NCBI GenBank assembly: GCA_965662545.1 | Contig: CBFIHZ010000019.1 | Coordinates: 14,443-78,442, forward strand | DNA from: CPC320 sp002684375 | Lineage (GTDB): Bacteria; Pseudomonadota; Alphaproteobacteria; Rhodobacterales; Rhodobacteraceae | Length of the DNA: 64,000 bases | Direction: 5' to 3' | Shown: positions 41,329 to 50,903 of the stretch, one piece after another | How the letters are laid out: each line of letters begins with the position of its first letter | Numbering within the stretch: position 1 is the first letter of the stretch | Made by a program: the position numbers and the translations under genes | The notes under the pieces: model-generated | Seen by the model: only the letters and a program-made list of their open reading frames with translations | Databases searched by the model: none | What the model was told of the DNA's origin: nothing

Positions 41329-42426
41329 ATGACCGGCGTTTTACCCAGCCAAGACTTAAAGACAATGATTAAAGAGGGCGTGATCAATGCCCAGCCACAG
41401 ATCATTTCAGAACAAATCCAACCTGCCAGCTTGGACCTGCGCCTCGGGACCCGCGCCTATCGCGTTCGCGCGTCTTTTCTTTCGGGTGAAAATCAAACAG
41501 TTTCTAGCCGCTTGGCAGAGTTCCAGATGCATGAAATTGACCTGCATCAAGGGGCCGTGTTGGAAAAAGGCTGTGTCTACGTCGTACCTTTGATGGAGCA
41601 GCTCGATTTACCTGCGGGTACACATGCTGTCACCAACGCAAAAAGCTCCACCGGCCGGCTTGATCTGTTGACCAGAACCATCTCTGACTACAGCACCGAA
41701 TTTGACCGAATTGCGCCGGGTTATCGCGGCCCACTCTATGCCGAGATTTGCCCACGGTCGTTTTCGGTGCTGGTACGTCCGGGAATGCGTCTCAACCAAA
41801 TCCGCTTTCGTGCTGGCCAAGCCATTCTCACCGATGCTGAATTAGATGCATTGCATAAGGCCGAGCGGCTGGTATCGGGCGAGGCGGTCATCGGCGACGG
41901 GCTTGGATTTTCAGTTGATTTACAACCCGACGGAACCGATCTGGTGGGGTTTCGCGCCAAACCGCATACCGGCGTGATCGACCTCGATTGCAAATCCCAT
42001 TACGATCCGAAGGATTTTTGGGAAGAGATTCGCACGACCAGTGGACAGATCATTCTCGATCCCGGGGCTTTTTATATTCTGGTCAGTCAAGAAGCCGTGC
42101 ATATTCCACCCGCCTATGCGGCGGAAATGGCGCCTTATCTGGCGATGGTTGGCGAATTTCGCGTTCATTACGCAGGCTTCTTTGATCCCGGGTTTGGTCA
42201 TTACGCTGCGGGCGGCAGCGGATCGCGCGGAGTGCTTGAAGTGCGCTGTCACGAAGCGCCTTTCGTGCTTGAGCACGGTCAGGTGGTGGGCCGTCTGGTC
42301 TATGAGCGTATGCGCGCCGAGCCGGATCAGCTTTATGGCGCGGGCATCGCGTCAAACTATCAGGGTCAAGGTCTCAAACTGAGCAAGCACTTCAAACCCT
42401 TGCCGCCGCCCGCAGCCGCGACTTAG
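41329..42426 (+). CDS. dcd: dCTP deaminase, double-domain form
   Basis: 365 residues, about twice the E. coli enzyme. The first half carries the active-site features of dCTP deaminase: KSSTGR (105-110) and the catalytic Glu139 in PLYAEI. The second half (about 200-345) repeats the fold, with LDPGAFYILVSQEAVHIP and AGFFDPGFG, but without a KSS-x-GR motif. It supplies dUTP for dTMP synthesis. Such tandem forms are typical of Rhodobacterales and relatives. ATG 41329 matches the family start (MTGVLPSQ). The gene converges on scpB. Confidence 0.9.
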   Translation: MTGVLPSQDLKTMIKEGVINAQPQIISEQIQPASLDLRLGTRAYRVRASFLSGENQTVSSRLAEFQMHEIDLHQGAVLEKGCVYVVPLMEQLDLPAGTHAVTNAKSSTGRLDLLTRTISDYSTEFDRIAPGYRGPLYAEICPRSFSVLVRPGMRLNQIRFRAGQAILTDAELDALHKAERLVSGEAVIGDGLGFSVDLQPDGTDLVGFRAKPHTGVIDLDCKSHYDPKDFWEEIRTTSGQIILDPGAFYILVSQEAVHIPPAYAAEMAPYLAMVGEFRVHYAGFFDPGFGHYAAGGSGSRGVLEVRCHEAPFVLEHGQVVGRLVYERMRAEPDQLYGAGIASNYQGQGLKLSKHFKPLPPPAAAT

Positions 42427-42434
42427 CAGACGCA

Positions 42435-43100
42435 TCATTCGTCTTCGAACATATCGCTTTGGGCGCTGTCGTCGTCTTCATCCTCAATGTCCGAACCGGA
42501 CATTATCCCCGGGGGCACGCGGCTCTCCAAAAGCCCCGCGGCCCGCAAATCTTTGAGGCCCGGCAAATCTTTCGTGGTCTCAAGTCCAAAGTGATCAAGA
42601 AACGTCTGGGTCATGACAAAGGTCACTGGCCTGCCGGGTGTCATCCTGCGGCGACCAAAGCGAATCCAGTCCATTTCAAGCAGTTGATCCACGGTGCCAC
42701 GCGATACGCTTACACCGCGAATTTCTTCAATTTCGGCGCGGGTCACGGGCTGATGATAGGCAATAATGGCCAGTGTTTCGATCGCCGCTCGGCTTAGCTT
42801 GCGGCTTTCAACCGTCTCTTTCTGCATCAAAAATGACAAATCGCCCGCAGTTCTGATGGCCCAGGCCGCGCCCACTTTCACCACCTGCACGCCGCGACCC
42901 GCATAGCGTTTGCGCAGATGCACCAAGGCCTCGGTCGCCTCGCATCCATGTGGCATCCGACCCTGAAGCTCGGCAACGGTTACCGGCTCGGCCGAGGCAA
43001 ACAGAATAGCCTCGACCATCCGCTCTTGCTCGGCCATCGGCGGCGCCTCAAAAAGACTTTCTTCTTTTTGTGGTACGGGGTCGGGATATTCGACGCTCAT
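42435..43100 (-). CDS. scpB: Segregation and condensation protein B
   Basis: 221 residues. ScpB dimers are the kleisin-bound winged-helix subunits of the Smc-ScpAB condensin. Seen: ERMVEAILFASAEPVTVAEL, TVESRKLSRAAIETLAIIAYHQPVTRAEIEEIRGV and the acidic C-terminal tail. Its start overlaps the scpA stop by four bases. Confidence 0.95.
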   Translation of the reverse strand: MSVEYPDPVPQKEESLFEAPPMAEQERMVEAILFASAEPVTVAELQGRMPHGCEATEALVHLRKRYAGRGVQVVKVGAAWAIRTAGDLSFLMQKETVESRKLSRAAIETLAIIAYHQPVTRAEIEEIRGVSVSRGTVDQLLEMDWIRFGRRRMTPGRPVTFVMTQTFLDHFGLETTKDLPGLKDLRAAGLLESRVPPGIMSGSDIEDEDDDSAQSDMFEDE

Positions 43101-43888
43101 GGGGTTGCCTTTCTGCGCAACTGGATCGGCGAAAATGTTTCGGATTGGCGCAGCTCTAGCTTGCCCTCCTTGACCAATTCCAAAGCTGCGGCAAAATGCG
43201 ACGCAGTGGCCGAACGGTGCCGCTGGGGATCCACGCGCCAGCCTTCGGGAAGATAGCTCGCAATATCGGTCCAGTCACCCGCGAACCCAATCAATTCCCG
43301 CATCCGCTCAAGCGCACTCTCCATGGTAAAAACATTTTCGCGGTCCATCACAAATGGCCGGAACTCATCCCGGGTGCGAATACGAGCATAGGCCTGCATC
43401 AAATCCAGTAAGCTCGCCGAAAACGTCACGCGCCTTTTGCGCTCAACGCTTTCGGGAATCCCTCGCTGAAAAAAGTCTCGTCCCAGCCTATCGCGCGCCA
43501 TCAGACGCGCGGCAGCGTCCCGCATAGCTTGTAACCGCTGCAACTGAAACGCCAGATGCGCCGCAAGATCCTCGCCAGACGGCCCCTCCTCGCTGGGATC
43601 TGGCGGTAACAGCAATCGCGATTTTAAAAACGCCAGCCAGGCCGCCATCACCAAATAATCTGCAGCCAGTTCAATTCGCAGGGCTTTGGCGCGCTCAACA
43701 AATTCAAGATATTGTTTTGCCAGATCAAGGATCGATATTTTCCGCAGATCAACCTTCTGCGTTCGCGACAGCGTCAATAACAGGTCTAAAGGCCCTTCAT
43801 AACCATCAACATCCACGATCAGAGTTTCGGCGGCGACCCGTTCCGCGACGATCTCGCGGTGATTATTTTCAAAGATATCCTCAGTCAT
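43097..43888 (-). CDS. scpA: Segregation and condensation protein A (kleisin)
   Basis: 263 residues. Kleisin subunit that bridges the Smc heads. Key blocks: VDGYEGPLDLLLTLSRTQKVDLRKISIL and DYLVMAAWLAFLKSRLLLPP at the N-terminal part, and the C-terminal winged helix VKEGKLELRQSETF. ATG 43888 lies inside the end of nagZ (eight-base overlap); a TTG at 43903 is the alternative. Confidence 0.95.
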   Translation of the reverse strand: MTEDIFENNHREIVAERVAAETLIVDVDGYEGPLDLLLTLSRTQKVDLRKISILDLAKQYLEFVERAKALRIELAADYLVMAAWLAFLKSRLLLPPDPSEEGPSGEDLAAHLAFQLQRLQAMRDAAARLMARDRLGRDFFQRGIPESVERKRRVTFSASLLDLMQAYARIRTRDEFRPFVMDRENVFTMESALERMRELIGFAGDWTDIASYLPEGWRVDPQRHRSATASHFAAALELVKEGKLELRQSETFSPIQLRRKATP

Positions 43889-44897
43889 AGGCCTGCTTTC
43901 CAACTAGGATCGCAAGCTGCGCGTCCAGATTTGAAATGTCAACTGACCCCCCGCTATTGCGCTGTGCAAGCGCGCCCTCCGCCCGCTGTCGCGCTGTCAT
44001 CCCCATGCGGCCCACCACGTGGGACACTGCGATCATTTCCTCCAGCACACCACTGCAGTGCAAAACCACATCGCACCCTGCTGCAATAGCAGCCTGTGCG
44101 CGGACATCCAGTTCACCCGGCAGGGCCTGCATGGAAATATCATCGGTCATGATCAAACCTGAAAAGCCGATCTGATGGCGCATAATGCCCAGCATACGAC
44201 CCGATACCGTGGCCGGCAGGCTGTCACATGCAGAGTAGACAACATGAGCTGTCATGGCCATTGGCAAGTCATTTAACCCCTTGAAGGCGGCAAAATCGTC
44301 TTGTTCCAAAGCGGCGGCCGTGGCTGTGACTTGGGGCAGCGTGTGATGACTGTCTACCGCTCCGAGCCCATGTCCCGGCATATGTTTGACCACCGGCACC
44401 ACCCCACCATCCAGTAAGCCATCTGCCGCCGCGCGAGCCAGGCCCACCACCTCTGCGGCGGTGTCACCGTAACAGCGATTTCGTAAAAACGGATGCGTGT
44501 CAGGCCGGGCAATATCCGCAACCGGGGCACAGTTGACGTCAATGCCCAATGCTTTCAGCTCTGCGGCGATGATCCGGAACCGCAGATACATCGCCCGACG
44601 GGCCTGTCCCCCGGCACGCTGGCACTGTTCAAGTGGTGGCAGAAAATCTCGCCCTAAAGGCGGCCGCAAACGCTGTACGCGCCCCCCCTCTTGATCGATT
44701 AAAATAGGGGCATTCCAGCCGACACAATCGCGCAGTTCATCGCATAGCGCTTGTATTTGTGGACCCGTACTGATGTTACGAGCAAACAGAATGAACCCTA
44801 AAGGGTGGTTTGATGAGAAGAAAAGTCTCTCTTGAGATGTGACGCGTAATCCGCTGCAGCCCAGAATACATGCCCGAGTGCTCTGGCCAAAGCTCAC
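43881..44897 (-). CDS. nagZ: Beta-N-acetylhexosaminidase NagZ
   Basis: 338 residues, glycoside hydrolase family 3. Removes GlcNAc from muropeptides in peptidoglycan recycling. Seen: LIDQEGGRVQRLRPP and the KHMPGHG loop that holds the catalytic His, then MTDDISMQAL with the nucleophile Asp. GTG 44897 is chosen since it overlaps the preceding stop as GTGA; the longer frame to 44948 runs into the SPOR gene. Confidence 0.95.
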   Translation of the reverse strand: MSFGQSTRACILGCSGLRVTSQERLFFSSNHPLGFILFARNISTGPQIQALCDELRDCVGWNAPILIDQEGGRVQRLRPPLGRDFLPPLEQCQRAGGQARRAMYLRFRIIAAELKALGIDVNCAPVADIARPDTHPFLRNRCYGDTAAEVVGLARAAADGLLDGGVVPVVKHMPGHGLGAVDSHHTLPQVTATAAALEQDDFAAFKGLNDLPMAMTAHVVYSACDSLPATVSGRMLGIMRHQIGFSGLIMTDDISMQALPGELDVRAQAAIAAGCDVVLHCSGVLEEMIAVSHVVGRMGMTARQRAEGALAQRNSGGSVDISNLDAQLAILVGKQAYD

Positions 44898-45778
44898 CGC
44901 GCCGCGACTCGAATACAATCCGTATTTTCCGCTTTTAACGCCGAACAAAACCGCCGCGCCGCATCCATATCTTCAAAGCCAACCGCCCGCAGCCTGTAAA
45001 ACACTTTACCACCGCTCGTGGCCCGGCGCTGTACCACCCGACTTTTGCCGTCAAAGAAGCTTACAAACCGTTTGCTGATCCGCACCCATTCAGACTTGGC
45101 AATGCTGACGCTGTCAAAGGCACCAAGTTGTACCATCGGCGTATCGGCCTTCAGATTGGCCGCGTCCAGATCAACCACTTCAGCAAGCACCGGGGCCCGC
45201 GCGGTCTGAAACCATTCAGGACGAGTTTGTGGACGCAAGGAGCGACTGACGCCGCCAAGCGATTGTGGGATAAGATCCAAAGCGACCAGAGGCGCGGCCT
45301 CACGCAACCGACCACCGGCGGGAACAGGCTCCTCTCGGCCAGATGCAATGCGTGCCACCAGATCTTCGATTGACCCGGGCGACAACTTGACAACCGCATT
45401 GCTGTTTTCTTCCGTCAGCTTAATTTCGAGCAGCTGACTTTCAGAGACATCCTCTTGAGGCAAAACAAAAGGTCTAGGGGCCAAAGTAACACTGTCGGCC
45501 AACGGTGCCGACTGGCTATCGCCCGCCACAGAGTTCACCGAAAACCCTTGATTTTCCGCGGGCGTACCGCCGGGATCAAGCGGGGCAATCCGCATCGGAT
45601 CCTGCACTGCGCGCACCACGGGGATACCGTTTACATCCCGCATCACCACCTGGTAGCCCCAGATCGTAATGCCAACCAAAAGCATCAACGAAACGCCCGC
45701 ACCAAGCCAGCCTGCTAGGGAGCCACCATGTGCCTCTTCCGCAGCACCAAAGCGCTCGTCTGTTGAGTATTCAGCCAT
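44894..45778 (-). CDS. SPOR-domain membrane protein
   Basis: 294 residues: short cytoplasmic start, one membrane helix (about residues 22-42, LGAGVSLMLLVGITIWGY), a Pro/Ala-rich periplasmic linker, and a C-terminal SPOR domain (VQLGAFDSVSIAKSEWVRI to the end) that binds denuded peptidoglycan at the septum. It is the gene between argS and nagZ in Rhodobacterales. GAGG supports ATG 45778. Confidence 0.9.
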   Translation of the reverse strand: MAEYSTDERFGAAEEAHGGSLAGWLGAGVSLMLLVGITIWGYQVVMRDVNGIPVVRAVQDPMRIAPLDPGGTPAENQGFSVNSVAGDSQSAPLADSVTLAPRPFVLPQEDVSESQLLEIKLTEENSNAVVKLSPGSIEDLVARIASGREEPVPAGGRLREAAPLVALDLIPQSLGGVSRSLRPQTRPEWFQTARAPVLAEVVDLDAANLKADTPMVQLGAFDSVSIAKSEWVRISKRFVSFFDGKSRVVQRRATSGGKVFYRLRAVGFEDMDAARRFCSALKAENTDCIRVAAR

Positions 45779-45849
45779 CGTCGCCTCACGTCCGTCGTGG
45801 TACATTGCCACATCGGTATTTAGACTGCTGTCACCGCAAGACGTTTTAT

Positions 45850-47595
45850 TTAGCGCATAACATCCATTGGTTTCACGCCCAGAATATCAAGACCTGCGGA
45901 AATAACAACCGCAACAGCCCTTGCAAGTGCAATTTTTGCTTGCGAAGTGGTCGAATCACCCTCTTGAACAAAGCGCAAACTGGGTTCGTCGTGGCCTTTG
46001 TTCCACAAACCGTGCAAATCAGCCGCCAGTTCATACAGGTAAAATGCGATCCGATGCGGTTCATTAGTGCGGGCTGCGATCTCTACCAAACGCGGCCACT
46101 CGGCCAGTTTGCGCGCCACCGCCAGCTCTGCTTGGTGATCCAGCTTTGACAGATCTGCCGCCGACAGGGTCGCGTCTGAGACCTCGATATTCACCTCTGT
46201 GGCCTTGCGCAGCACACTGCAGACGCGGGCGTGGGCATACTGCACATAGAACACCGGGTTTTCGCGTGATTGTTCCAAAACTTTATCGAAGTCAAAATCC
46301 AACGGCGCATCATTTTTGCGCGTCAACATTACAAAGCGGGTCACATCAGGGCCCACTTGATCCACGACGTCGCGCAAAGTCACAAAGGTACCGGCGCGTT
46401 TCGACATTTTAAACGGTTCGCCGTTTTTGAACAATTTGACCAATTGGGTCAATTTGACATCCAGAGGCACGGTGCCGCCAGACAGCGCCGAAACCGCTGC
46501 TTTCATTCGTTTGACATAGCCACCGTGATCCGCCCCAAATACGTCGATCAACAGATCATAGCCGCGGTTCACCTTGTCATAGTGATAAGCGATATCGGGG
46601 GCAAAATAGGTCCAGCTGCCATCAGATTTCATCACCGGGCGATCGACATCATCGCCATGCTCGGTCGATTTGAATAGGGTTTGTTCGCGCGGTTCCCAAT
46701 CTTCGGGTTTTTTGCCCTTTGGCGGGTCTAGATAACCTTCGTATATCAACCCCTTACCACGCAGGTCCTCGATCGCAGCCTCAATTCGCCCGGTGCCGTA
46801 AAGCGATTTCTCGCTGTAAAACCGATCCATTTTGATCCCAAGCTGCGCCAAATCGGCACGGATCAGCATCATCATCGCCTCGGTGGCAAATTCGCGCAAT
46901 TCCGCCAGCCAGTACTGTTCCCCCTTACCGACGAAGGCATCTCCAACCTTATCTTTCAGCGCTTGCCCAACTGGAATCAAATAATCGCCGGGATAAGTGC
47001 CATCTTCGAACGCAACCTCTTGGCCGTGCGCCTCAAGATAGCGCAGATAGACCGAGCGCGCCAAAACATCGACCTGCGCGCCGCCATCGTTCACGTAGTA
47101 TTCGCGCGTCACCTCATATCCGGCATAATCCAGCAAACCCGCCAAGGCGTCGCCGAACACAGCGCCTCTGGTATGGCCAACGTGTAGCGGTCCGGTGGGG
47201 TTCGCACTGACATATTCCACGTTCACCCGCTTGCCGGCCCCGATCGAGGACCGGCCAAATGCTGTGCCCTGTTCGAGAATGTTTTTAACAAGCCCTTGCC
47301 AGACGGTTGGGGCAAGGCGCAGGTTAAGAAATCCAGGGCCTGCCACATCAGCGGTAGTGATCCGCGGATCCTGCATCAGATGCGCTGCCAACTTATCAGC
47401 GATATCGCGCGGCTTTTGTCGCGACGGCTTGGCTAAGACCATAGCTGCATTGGTTGCCATATCACCGTGAAGCGCGTCGCGCGGCGGCTCGACCGCTACA
47501 TTTTCAAAGCTGAGACCTTGGGGCAGTTGCCCTTCGGTGATCATCTTGTCCAGCGCCACAGTCACCAGAACACGCATTTCGGCAAACAGGTTCAT
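45850..47595 (-). CDS. argS: Arginyl-tRNA synthetase
   Basis: 581 residues, class I. HIGH-like motif HVGH in PLHVGHTRGA, KMSKR motif in FKMSKRAGT, and the C-terminal anticodon-binding DALR domain. AAGGAT eight bases before the ATG. It leads the argS-SPOR-nagZ-scpA-scpB operon. Confidence 0.98.
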   Translation of the reverse strand: MNLFAEMRVLVTVALDKMITEGQLPQGLSFENVAVEPPRDALHGDMATNAAMVLAKPSRQKPRDIADKLAAHLMQDPRITTADVAGPGFLNLRLAPTVWQGLVKNILEQGTAFGRSSIGAGKRVNVEYVSANPTGPLHVGHTRGAVFGDALAGLLDYAGYEVTREYYVNDGGAQVDVLARSVYLRYLEAHGQEVAFEDGTYPGDYLIPVGQALKDKVGDAFVGKGEQYWLAELREFATEAMMMLIRADLAQLGIKMDRFYSEKSLYGTGRIEAAIEDLRGKGLIYEGYLDPPKGKKPEDWEPREQTLFKSTEHGDDVDRPVMKSDGSWTYFAPDIAYHYDKVNRGYDLLIDVFGADHGGYVKRMKAAVSALSGGTVPLDVKLTQLVKLFKNGEPFKMSKRAGTFVTLRDVVDQVGPDVTRFVMLTRKNDAPLDFDFDKVLEQSRENPVFYVQYAHARVCSVLRKATEVNIEVSDATLSAADLSKLDHQAELAVARKLAEWPRLVEIAARTNEPHRIAFYLYELAADLHGLWNKGHDEPSLRFVQEGDSTTSQAKIALARAVAVVISAGLDILGVKPMDVMR

Positions 47596-47741
47596 CCGTC
47601 GGTATCCTTGTTGTAAGCGAGCGGTGTAGCATGCACAGAGCCAAGGTCAATCTGACTTTAAACCCAACTCAATAAATCGGCAACGCAGAGGTGTATAAAA
47701 TTGGAAGACCTCTCTCAATTAAATCAACCAATGCAAGCATA

Positions 47742-48230
47742 TCAATCGAAAATCATGTGAAACCCATCATCCAGATAAAAGCTGTATTCCGTTTTCTCGC
47801 CACCGTTTGTGCTGCTCACAACAAAGGCAGAACCCCCTGTCACCTTGATCGTCGCGGCAGTGGCTGCGGGCGGGACCGCATGATGTGCAACAAGCGCATA
47901 CCGATCGCCCCTGAAGCTTTCGCATCCCGCCGACGCATCGCGATCTGAAATTGGAAATGTCAGACTTCCAGGCAGCGTTTCAAGACGAATGCGACCCTGT
48001 CGCGTATCAACATAACAAAATTTCATTTTGTCAGGATCCAAATAAAAATTGACATTAATTTCGCCATCTCGATGGCTGGTCGAGGCCATATCGGGCATTT
48101 TATCACGATTGGACCCTGCCAGAGCCTTGGCACTGTGCATCGCCAAAGCGATTGGAAAGCCGATTTGCTCGCAGCCGGTCAAGCTGAACATAAGCGGCCC
48201 AACCAAAAGTAATCCTCTAAAAACATGCAT
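47742..48230 (-). CDS. Putative lipoprotein of unknown function
   Basis: 162 residues starting MHVFRGLLLVGPLMFSLTGC; the lipobox LTGC makes lipidation at Cys20 likely. The rest is a small beta-rich domain with two cysteines (FCYVD and GCESF), ending YSFYLDDGFHMIFD. I recognise no family. It sits between dgt and argS, two genes that usually follow each other in this order, so it looks like an insertion in an otherwise conserved block. Its A/T-rich flanks point the same way. Confidence 0.65.
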   Translation of the reverse strand: MHVFRGLLLVGPLMFSLTGCEQIGFPIALAMHSAKALAGSNRDKMPDMASTSHRDGEINVNFYLDPDKMKFCYVDTRQGRIRLETLPGSLTFPISDRDASAGCESFRGDRYALVAHHAVPPAATAATIKVTGGSAFVVSSTNGGEKTEYSFYLDDGFHMIFD

Positions 48231-48468
48231 AATAATTCCCGTCAAAATCAATTTTATATAAATTGGCGCAAGTATGAGATGTCTGCCACTGTCAAGCCTG
48301 TGACGCCCCAAGAGATTGGGCGCTGCACATAACTTACAGCACAAAAAAGCTAAACCCAAATACGGCGCGATTTACGAAAACCGCGTTCTGACCACGAAAA
48401 AGCCGCCCCAATGCGGTCTCATCTGGCACATCCCGGCGCATGCCTGCGCTGCCCCGTGGGTATCTGGC

Positions 48469-49617
48469 TTAAATCTCACCGTTCTCCGAGAGCCTTTTAT
48501 GCTCCTGCAACGCGAACCGGTCGGTCATACCTGCAATGTAATCGGCCACAATGCGCGCCAGTGTAACCTCATCTGTGGCTGCAGCTACATCTTTCCGCCA
48601 TTGTTTCGGCAGCAGGTTGGTGCGTTTCATAAACAGCGGAAACAGGCTTTGCACCACATCCGTTACTTCATGGCGCATCGTCACCACCGCCGGGGCGCGG
48701 TACATCCGCTCAAACAAAAATGCCCGTATGGTTTTAAGATCGGCCCAAACCGGATCGGAAAACCGCACCATTGGCCGGCCTGCATGGCGGATATCGATGA
48801 CGTTTTGCGGCGCCAGCTGCGCCAGATTTTCCTGTGCAACAGCGATAACATCTTCAACTAAAACCCCAAAGAACCGGCGAAGCGCCTCATGGCGGCGGCG
48901 ATAGTAATTCAAACCGGGATACAAGACATCGACAGTGGCGAAACATCCCTTCAGCAACGGCAGTTCGGCAATTTCATCGGTGGAAAACAACTCGGCACGC
49001 AGCCCGTCATGCAGGTCATGATTGTTATAGGCGATATCATCCGACAGCGCCGCAACCTGCGCTTCACAACTGGCATAAGTGTCTATCTCAAGATCATGCA
49101 CCGCATTGTAATCGGCCAGCGCATAGGGGACGTCACCGCGCACTGGGCCATTGTGTTTGGCAATCCCTTCGAGTGTTTCCCACGTCAGATTAAGCCCATC
49201 GAAATCAGCATAATGACGCTCTAAATCAGTCACAACACGGATGGCTTGTGCATTGTGGTCAAAGCCCCCGTAAGGCGCCATGAGAGCATTCAATGCCTCC
49301 TCTCCGGTGTGGCCGAACGGGGTATGGCCCAAATCATGGGCCAGTGCGATCGCCTCGGTCAACTCTGCGTTCAAGCCCAGCACACCAGATATGGTGCGAG
49401 CGACCTGCGCCACTTCGATCGAATGGGTCAGGCGGGTGCGGAAATAATCCCCCTCATGTTCAATAAACACTTGCGTCTTGTGTTTTAGCCGCCGAAACGC
49501 ACTGGCATGGATAATCCGATCCCTATCGCGTTGAAAGCACGAACGGAAAGTACTTTCTTGTTCACAGATCAAACGACCCCGAGAGCGCCGGTGATCCGAT
49601 GCAAATGGCGCTGACAT
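48469..49617 (-). CDS. dgt: Deoxyguanosinetriphosphate triphosphohydrolase-like protein
   Basis: 382 residues, HD superfamily. Seen: RDRDRIIHASAFRRLKHKTQV and the metal-binding ALAHDLGHTPFGHTGE motif, then the second part SDDIAYNNHDLHDGLRA. The enzyme splits dNTPs to deoxynucleoside and triphosphate. AAGGAG lies eight bases before the ATG. It is divergent from erpA. Confidence 0.95.
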   Translation of the reverse strand: MSAPFASDHRRSRGRLICEQESTFRSCFQRDRDRIIHASAFRRLKHKTQVFIEHEGDYFRTRLTHSIEVAQVARTISGVLGLNAELTEAIALAHDLGHTPFGHTGEEALNALMAPYGGFDHNAQAIRVVTDLERHYADFDGLNLTWETLEGIAKHNGPVRGDVPYALADYNAVHDLEIDTYASCEAQVAALSDDIAYNNHDLHDGLRAELFSTDEIAELPLLKGCFATVDVLYPGLNYYRRRHEALRRFFGVLVEDVIAVAQENLAQLAPQNVIDIRHAGRPMVRFSDPVWADLKTIRAFLFERMYRAPAVVTMRHEVTDVVQSLFPLFMKRTNLLPKQWRKDVAAATDEVTLARIVADYIAGMTDRFALQEHKRLSENGEI

Positions 49618-49629
49618 TTTCGAAGCTCC

Positions 49630-49658
49630 TTGTTCCCTGACAGGTTCACACCTATATT
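49630..49658 (+). promoter_or_regulatory. Candidate erpA promoter
   Basis: TTGTTC and TATATT with a 17-base spacer; the -10 matches five of six. It lies 38 bases before the erpA start. Confidence 0.4.
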
Positions 49659-49696
49659 ACAGCCCAAAGATAAATAAAACTGCCGGAGTTTGGCGA

Positions 49697-50020
49697 ATGC
49701 AAATGCCCCCCATCGTGACAGAGCGCGCTTTTGAGCGTTTGGCCGAAATCGGTGCCAGCGGTCAGGGTATGGGACTGCGGGTCGCGGTCGAGGGCGGCGG
49801 GTGTTCGGGCTTTCAGTATGACATCAAACTCGATCAGGCCGCAGCAGATGATCTGGTATTGGAAGGCAAAGGTGAAAGCGTGATTGTCGATCTGGTCTCG
49901 CTGCCATTCTTACAAAACGCGACCATTGACTTTGAAGAGGAAATAATCGGCGCGCGGTTTGTCATCAACAATCCCAACGCCAGTTCCTCCTGCGGCTGCG
50001 GTGTGAGTTTTTCGATGTAG
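49697..50020 (+). CDS. erpA: A-type iron-sulfur cluster insertion protein ErpA
   Basis: 107 residues, HesB/IscA family. The three cluster ligands are seen in GGGCSGF and in SSCGCGVSF. A-type carriers pass [4Fe-4S] clusters to apo-enzymes. The gene is divergent from dgt and followed by xth. Confidence 0.93.
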   Translation: MQMPPIVTERAFERLAEIGASGQGMGLRVAVEGGGCSGFQYDIKLDQAAADDLVLEGKGESVIVDLVSLPFLQNATIDFEEEIIGARFVINNPNASSSCGCGVSFSM

Positions 50021-50086
50021 GCACAGCACGACTGCCCTGTCGGCCCGCAACATCACATTCAGCACAACACAGCGAAAGACGTCCGC

Positions 50087-50866
50087 ATGAAAATAGCCAC
50101 ATTCAATATCAACGGCATAAAAGCACGGCTTCCCGCACTGACCGACTGGTTGGTCGAGGCGCAGCCCGATGTCGCGCTGTTGCAAGAAATTAAATCCACC
50201 GATGAAACCTTTCCCCGCACGCATTTTGAGGATCTTGGGTATCAAGTGGAAACTCATGGGCAGAAATCCTTTAACGGCGTGGCAATCCTGTCGAAACTGC
50301 CGCTCGAAGACATCAGCCGGGGCCTACCCGGTGATGATGAAGACGCGCAGGCCCGCTGGATTGAAGCAACCGTGGTGGGCAAACAGGCCGTGCGGCTATG
50401 TGGTCTTTACCTGCCCAATGGCAACCCCTGTCCCGGCCCGAAATACGACTATAAACTGGCTTGGATGGAACGGCTTTATACCCGGGCCAAGGATCTGATT
50501 GTGGATGAGATGCCCGCCTTGATGGCCGGAGATTATAATATCATTCCACAAATTGAAGACGCCGCCCGTCCTGAGGTCTGGCGCGAGGACGCGCTGTTTC
50601 GACCCGAGAGCCGCGCGGCATACCGCCGGATCTTGAACCTTGGCTTCACCGAGGCCTTCAGGAGCTGTCATCCCGCCCCCGGATTCTATAGTTTCTGGGA
50701 TTATCAGGCCGGGGCCTGGAACCGCAACGACGGCATTCGAATCGACCATATTCTGCTGACGCCAGCCTGTGCCGACCTGCTGCAAGACTGTCAAATAGAT
50801 GCCGATATCCGCGCCCGCGAAAAGCCCTCTGACCATGTGCCGGTCTGGCTGAGCCTGAACAATTAA
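50087..50866 (+). CDS. xth: Exodeoxyribonuclease III
   Basis: 259 residues, AP endonuclease of base-excision repair. Motifs: TFNINGIKARLPAL at the start, LLQEIKS with the metal-binding Glu, GDYNIIP and the C-terminal PSDHVPVW with the catalytic Asp-His. It ends 37 bases from the convergent flavin monooxygenase gene. Confidence 0.96.
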   Translation: MKIATFNINGIKARLPALTDWLVEAQPDVALLQEIKSTDETFPRTHFEDLGYQVETHGQKSFNGVAILSKLPLEDISRGLPGDDEDAQARWIEATVVGKQAVRLCGLYLPNGNPCPGPKYDYKLAWMERLYTRAKDLIVDEMPALMAGDYNIIPQIEDAARPEVWREDALFRPESRAAYRRILNLGFTEAFRSCHPAPGFYSFWDYQAGAWNRNDGIRIDHILLTPACADLLQDCQIDADIRAREKPSDHVPVWLSLNN

Positions 50867-50903
50867 ATCTCGGCCTCGGTATGTGTCGCACGCGCTGGTC
50901 CGC

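Noticed and set aside
48396..48420. Possible terminator after dgt on the minus strand (CCGC/GCGG followed by five T)
   Set aside because: The stem has only four pairs, too weak to call.
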